NCBI RefSeq assembly: GCF_016859285.1
Contig: NC_053416.1
Span: 8,310,001-8,374,000, forward strand
From: Xiphias gladius
Lineage: Eukaryota; Chordata; Actinopteri; Istiophoriformes; Xiphiidae
DNA: 64,000 bases
Direction of reading: 5' to 3'
Within the stretch, counting starts at the first letter, position 1. Each line of letters begins with the position of its first letter. A program made the translations under genes and the position numbers. Shown in pieces: positions 60,059 through 64,000 of the stretch. Below the pieces are notes generated by a model that saw only the letters and a list, made by a program, of their open reading frames with translations, was not told the DNA's origin and did not search any database.

Positions 60059-63000
60059 ATTACTTTTACCACAAGGCTTATTTTTACATTTCTTTGGGGC
60101 CAGCTTTGAAAGTAAAAATGCATGAAATTGATTTATCTGTAAAGAGCAAATAGTTTCCAGTATCCCAAACTACAATTTTATAAGCACAGATAAAGAGAAA
60201 AAATCAGGGAAAAGCTTGTGCTTGGAAAGGACAGCCTGAAAGGTTATAATCAAGCTAATCCTGACTGAAGGGCATCGACTACACACCGCTGGGGAGACCA
60301 CCTAGGAAAGAGGATGGGGGTGGGTGTGTGGAGACAGAGGGGGGGGTGGCAGCGGAAGGTAGAGGTCACCGCAGAGTAGGTAGTTCTCCCCGGAGGGAGG
60401 GAGGGAACAGCATGGGGATGCTTTATTTGACTCCAGGGTTTTCACATGGTGGGGGGTCAGGAAAGCATGGGGGAGGAAGTCACACTGGTGAAACACCCTG
60501 CGATGGAAGTGAAGGAGAGGGAGAGGAGGAGGAGGAGGAGGAGGAGGAGGAGTGAACAGACAGGGCTGCTGCAGAGCAAATGGTAGGACCAAGGAGGTAA
60601 AGGAGCAGAGGTCCTTTCATCAAAGCCTTCATCGGGGACCATCAGCCCTCTGTGTGGTCCCCTCACACCAGCAGCATGCCGACGTCTGGCATGTTGGCCT
60701 TTGGGTTTGTGTGTCTGCTGGTAGCTGTTTTTTTTTTTTTCCGAGTTCCTCAACAGGTAGAATATAGACCATGAGCCAGAACTCAGCAAATAACGTCCAT
60801 TTTGGGAAACTGGAATCCACAAAGGAAACAAAGCAAAATCCAGCTTAATACAGATTTTAAACTATACTACAATACTACAGCCCATGTGTCTTCTTTCAGT
60901 TACAGTTTCCCATTCAACAGTATTTTGTGGCATTTTTAAGATAAAGCACAACTGAAAGTCAAATTCTGTAGTGATTTTGTTAAATCAAGACCATCTCTTT
61001 ATGTTCAAAACAGTTTCTGAAAGTTTTCTCTGAATATTAATCTTGAAATAATATTGTATTAACAAACTGTTTTGCTGAACAGCTGAACGGGTTTCAGGTG
61101 CCTCTTCTTCTTTCCTGAAGCAGTTCCGTTTTCCTTTCTGCTTCCCAGCCAACAGTCAATCTACCGTCCATTTGCCAGACACAAAACAATGTATGTAAAT
61201 ATCCATCGTGCTCATAAATTAGGGCAGGGTAAATTTTTGACACAGAGGACCTCATGTAACTCCGCACTGTGCTGTGAAACGAGAGCAAGTTGCAAAATTG
61301 AAAATCTGGCTTGGATGTCAGAAGAAGCTGGCACAACAGCTGGCCAATCGCTGCGTAAAGTGGAAGTGAGTGTCAGATTGTCGTTTTCAGGAAAGTAACT
61401 GAAAATTCAGATTTTGGGAAAGAAGAGTCAGGCAGGATTTCTGACGCTATTCGACCACCTGAAAAGCAGATCCTTAGCACGGTCCGTGTTGCCCCCTTCC
61501 GCAGCCAGAACTATCCCGAGAACAGTTTCAAAACAGTTGTTGCTTTCCTTTGCTTTCACACAGTTTGCATCTGGAGAAGCAGGGTGATCGATCCTTATCA
61601 GGCCTCATCAGCTCCACAGGTGCTTTCTCTCGCTAACCGGGGGAAGGATAGTTTTCACTACCCATATCGCATCGTTTCTTTTTTGTTTTTTGCTCAACCA
61701 ATGATGGAAACCACAAATACATCTTTGTTTCACCGTTTAGCACCTTGTCATTCTCTATCTCATCTCTTGCCTTGTGCGTCACTGGGAGATAGTGACAGAC
61801 AGTCTAGACGCCGACAGAGGGATGTGAGTAGAATCGATCGAGCAATTTCACATCTCGGCCAAGGGCTTCAAAAGTAGAGCCTCAGCAGCCCCACCAGCAG
61901 GCATTTTGAGTGTGCACGCACATATTTGTTTGTTAATGTATGCGTAAATGTTTGTGAGTTAGAACACGAAATAGTTAGTGGATAATTGAAAGAACTAAGT
62001 GAATTTCATCGCCTTATTCCCCTTCACGGTTCCTCTTCTCGCCGCCTATCTCTCCGACCTTCGTTACTCTCTCTTTGAAGTCTTTTTGAGTCTCTCTCCG
62101 TTCCCTGTCTCGCGCTCTCATTTCCTCCCTCGGTCCCTTGGGCTTGCCTTCAGAAGTGTCAGCATTTCCTCCGCCCTCCTATGGTATTAGACCCTGTCCT
62201 CACTGTCATGGCGTCTGCACGGCATCAGCACTTTGGTACTGATGTGTGATACAGGATTCAACGAATCTTTTTCTCTCCTCTAACTCTTAAATGTTTCTCT
62301 ATGTTGGTCACCTCCACTTCGTTTCTTTATCTTTTTTACTCCTGTGTTTTCATGTCACGCTGTCGTTGCCGGTTATATGTTTCATTTCTTGCTTTCTGAA
62401 AGTATTTATTGGGGTTTTGTTCTTCCTGTTGCAATGGTGACAGCAGAGCCTGATGTGGGGATGTCTTCGAGCCTTGAACGGTTACAGATGCTTAGAGACA
62501 GAAAAAAAACAGTGGAAATGTTCAACTGAAACCGTCATCTCTTTCTGCTAAATGACGTTCTTTCTCACTTACCCACGTTTCCATGTTTCTCTCATTTTCT
62601 TTGGACATTTATGAAGTGTCCTTATTACTTGTGTAGACGGTCAGTGGGCATTCGTCTCACAGACGAGTGACCGGGAAGAGTCGAGGTGCTGCCAGACACT
62701 GGCCCTAATCTGTTTTGACAGTCTGTCATACACGGGGTTCCAAGAACTGGCGTATTTGACTTTGGAGTGATATGTCCCATGCTTGCAGCAACATGTTGGG
62801 GGGAAGTTGTGTCATTAATCAGAGCAGCTAATTCAAGGGAAACTGATTTTACTTTGGGCAGAGCAGGGCAGTTGTATTCTTTAATTAATGCTAAATGTGC
62901 ATTGCGCATTGTATCATGCACTTTCTGTGTTTTTTTTGTGGTTTTTTTTTCAGCTGACATGTTTGTGTTTCACAGTGAACGTCAAAAGCAGGAACCTGGG

Positions 63001-63194
63001 TTGGGGAAGACTGTTGTGACCTTAAATGTCCGAGCACCAAAGTTAATCAGTTCTTCATCTCTTCAAACACGTTTAAAGTCACACCTGTTTTGTCAGTCAT
63101 ACAACAGGACTAACATTGTGTTGTTAATGATTGTGGAGAGTAAAGTCAAGTCAGGTTGATCCACTGACACTGTTTAAGACGCTAAATCCACATC
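60059..63194 (+). other. Probable ubl3 intron 1, seventh part
   Basis: No exon was recognised. A purine-rich (GAG)n tract lies at 60517-60553 and a poly(T) run at 60728-60740. The 61990-62190 stretch is pyrimidine-rich. Confidence 0.45.
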
Positions 63195-63380
63195 TTATGT
63201 TCGAGGAATAGTTTGACATTTCGTTTCACTTTCCTAATGAGACTTGGATGAAACGATTGATAAAACAACAAGTATAAACCTGCAGCCAGTAGCCATTAGC
63301 TTAGCATAAAGACTGGAAACAGTAGGAAAGAGCTAGCCTGTCCATAGCTGAAAAATACATTTTCCAGTACCGCTCAAGCT
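63195..63380 (+). repeat. Dispersed teleost repeat, TTAGCTTAGCATAAAGACTGG family
   Basis: GAGGAATAGTTTGACATTTC is followed by GCAGCCAGTAGCCATTAGCT, TAGCATAAAGACTGGAAACA, GGAAAGAGCTAGCCTG and then a CCAGTACCGCTCAAGCTCAT-like end. I recognise this arrangement from many percomorph genomes. The class is undetermined. Confidence 0.7.
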
Positions 63381-64000
63381 CATTACCATGTTATATCATG
63401 AGTCGTACAGTTTGTTCATTATTCACTATCTGAAATTTCTCCACTCTGGCCACTTTTTATTTTCCCCTTTAATGCCTACATGCTGTAACTAGTTGATATG
63501 GTTTTCCTATTGTTCTGGCTTTTGCTCTGGAAAAGGGAGGAAGCATAACAATGAGGGCAGCCAAAGAGACGAAAGCTGCTATGAGTGCTTTTGTGTAAAT
63601 ATTTAGGCGGCCTTGAACCTCTTCACCAGGCTAGCTAACACTGCATTGTGTGGTGCCATCTTTATCACACCTTTTCTCACTCTGTAATGTAGCACAGTAA
63701 TGTTGGCTAAAGCTCCCTTTGGTCGCTTTGCCTCCGCACACAGTACCCCTTCAGTGTGCGGGTTGCCAGTGGGTAATGCCCAGTGTTGGCAAAGCGTCCA
63801 TTTGGCATGTTACTTCCTTTGGCCCTGGTGTGTTGAACAGCCATTTTTTCAGTGCGAAGAAGCAAGGCACAGAGTTCAGGGAGTGGCTGGAGGCTGCAAT
63901 GCGTTGAATACCTGTGTCAACCTCTTGTGTAAGCTCCGATCACACGGAGGTAGCGATAGGAAGAACCTGTGATCAAACGCGCCTATCTGGTGTCTGTCAG
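63381..64000 (+). other. Probable ubl3 intron 1, right edge
   Basis: No ubl3 exon 2 was recognised before the window ends, and no other feature was identified. Confidence 0.45.

Overview
This window looks like nuclear DNA of a ray-finned fish, probably a percomorph teleost. It is AT-rich, intron-rich and full of CA/GT microsatellites. It also carries degraded Tc1-like and hAT-like DNA transposons and several anonymous repeats that I recognise as common in teleost genomes. The species cannot be read from the sequence. No operons, CRISPR arrays, phage or viral genes were seen.

Three protein genes and one tRNA gene can be supported. (1) A tRNA-Glu(TTC) gene lies at 1646-1717 (+). (2) uspl1, the SUMO-specific isopeptidase, is on the minus strand. 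I rebuilt it as eight coding exons between 13879 and 4239. All splice phases agree, the exons sum to 3591 nt (1196 codons plus stop), and the catalytic Cys, His and Asp are present. (3) hmgb1, the chromatin and alarmin protein, is on the plus strand. It has a non-coding exon 1 ending at 19421 and four coding exons (21832-23111) for 206 residues ending in a 24-residue acidic tail. (4) The first coding exon of ubl3, a membrane-anchored ubiquitin-fold protein, lies at 46095-46121 (+) and encodes only nine residues. The rest of the window appears to be its first intron.

Layout: 1-4200 is intergenic DNA with the tRNA gene and an old hAT-like copy. 4239 to about 15.7 kb is uspl1, with a Tc1-like relic and another repeat in its introns. 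15.8-19.2 kb is the gap between the divergent uspl1 and hmgb1 genes. 19.2-23.7 kb is hmgb1, with three CCAAT boxes in its promoter. 23.7-45.1 kb is a gene-poor stretch with an orphan GC-rich block (24.06-25.6 kb), a second Tc1-like relic (31.1-32.1 kb), many repeats and long microsatellites. 45.2-46.1 kb is the ubl3 promoter and exon 1. 46.1-64 kb is probable ubl3 intron 1, with a well-preserved 602-bp non-autonomous hAT-like element at 47686-48287.

As I recall it, the human 13q12.3 order is UBL3-KATNAL1-HMGB1-USPL1, so synteny supports the gene names. No katnal1 exon was recognised between hmgb1 and ubl3 here. I found no new biological system. The best items for a second look are the transposon immediately downstream of the uspl1 stop, the paired hAT copies, the GC-rich duplicated segment, and possible conserved non-coding blocks.
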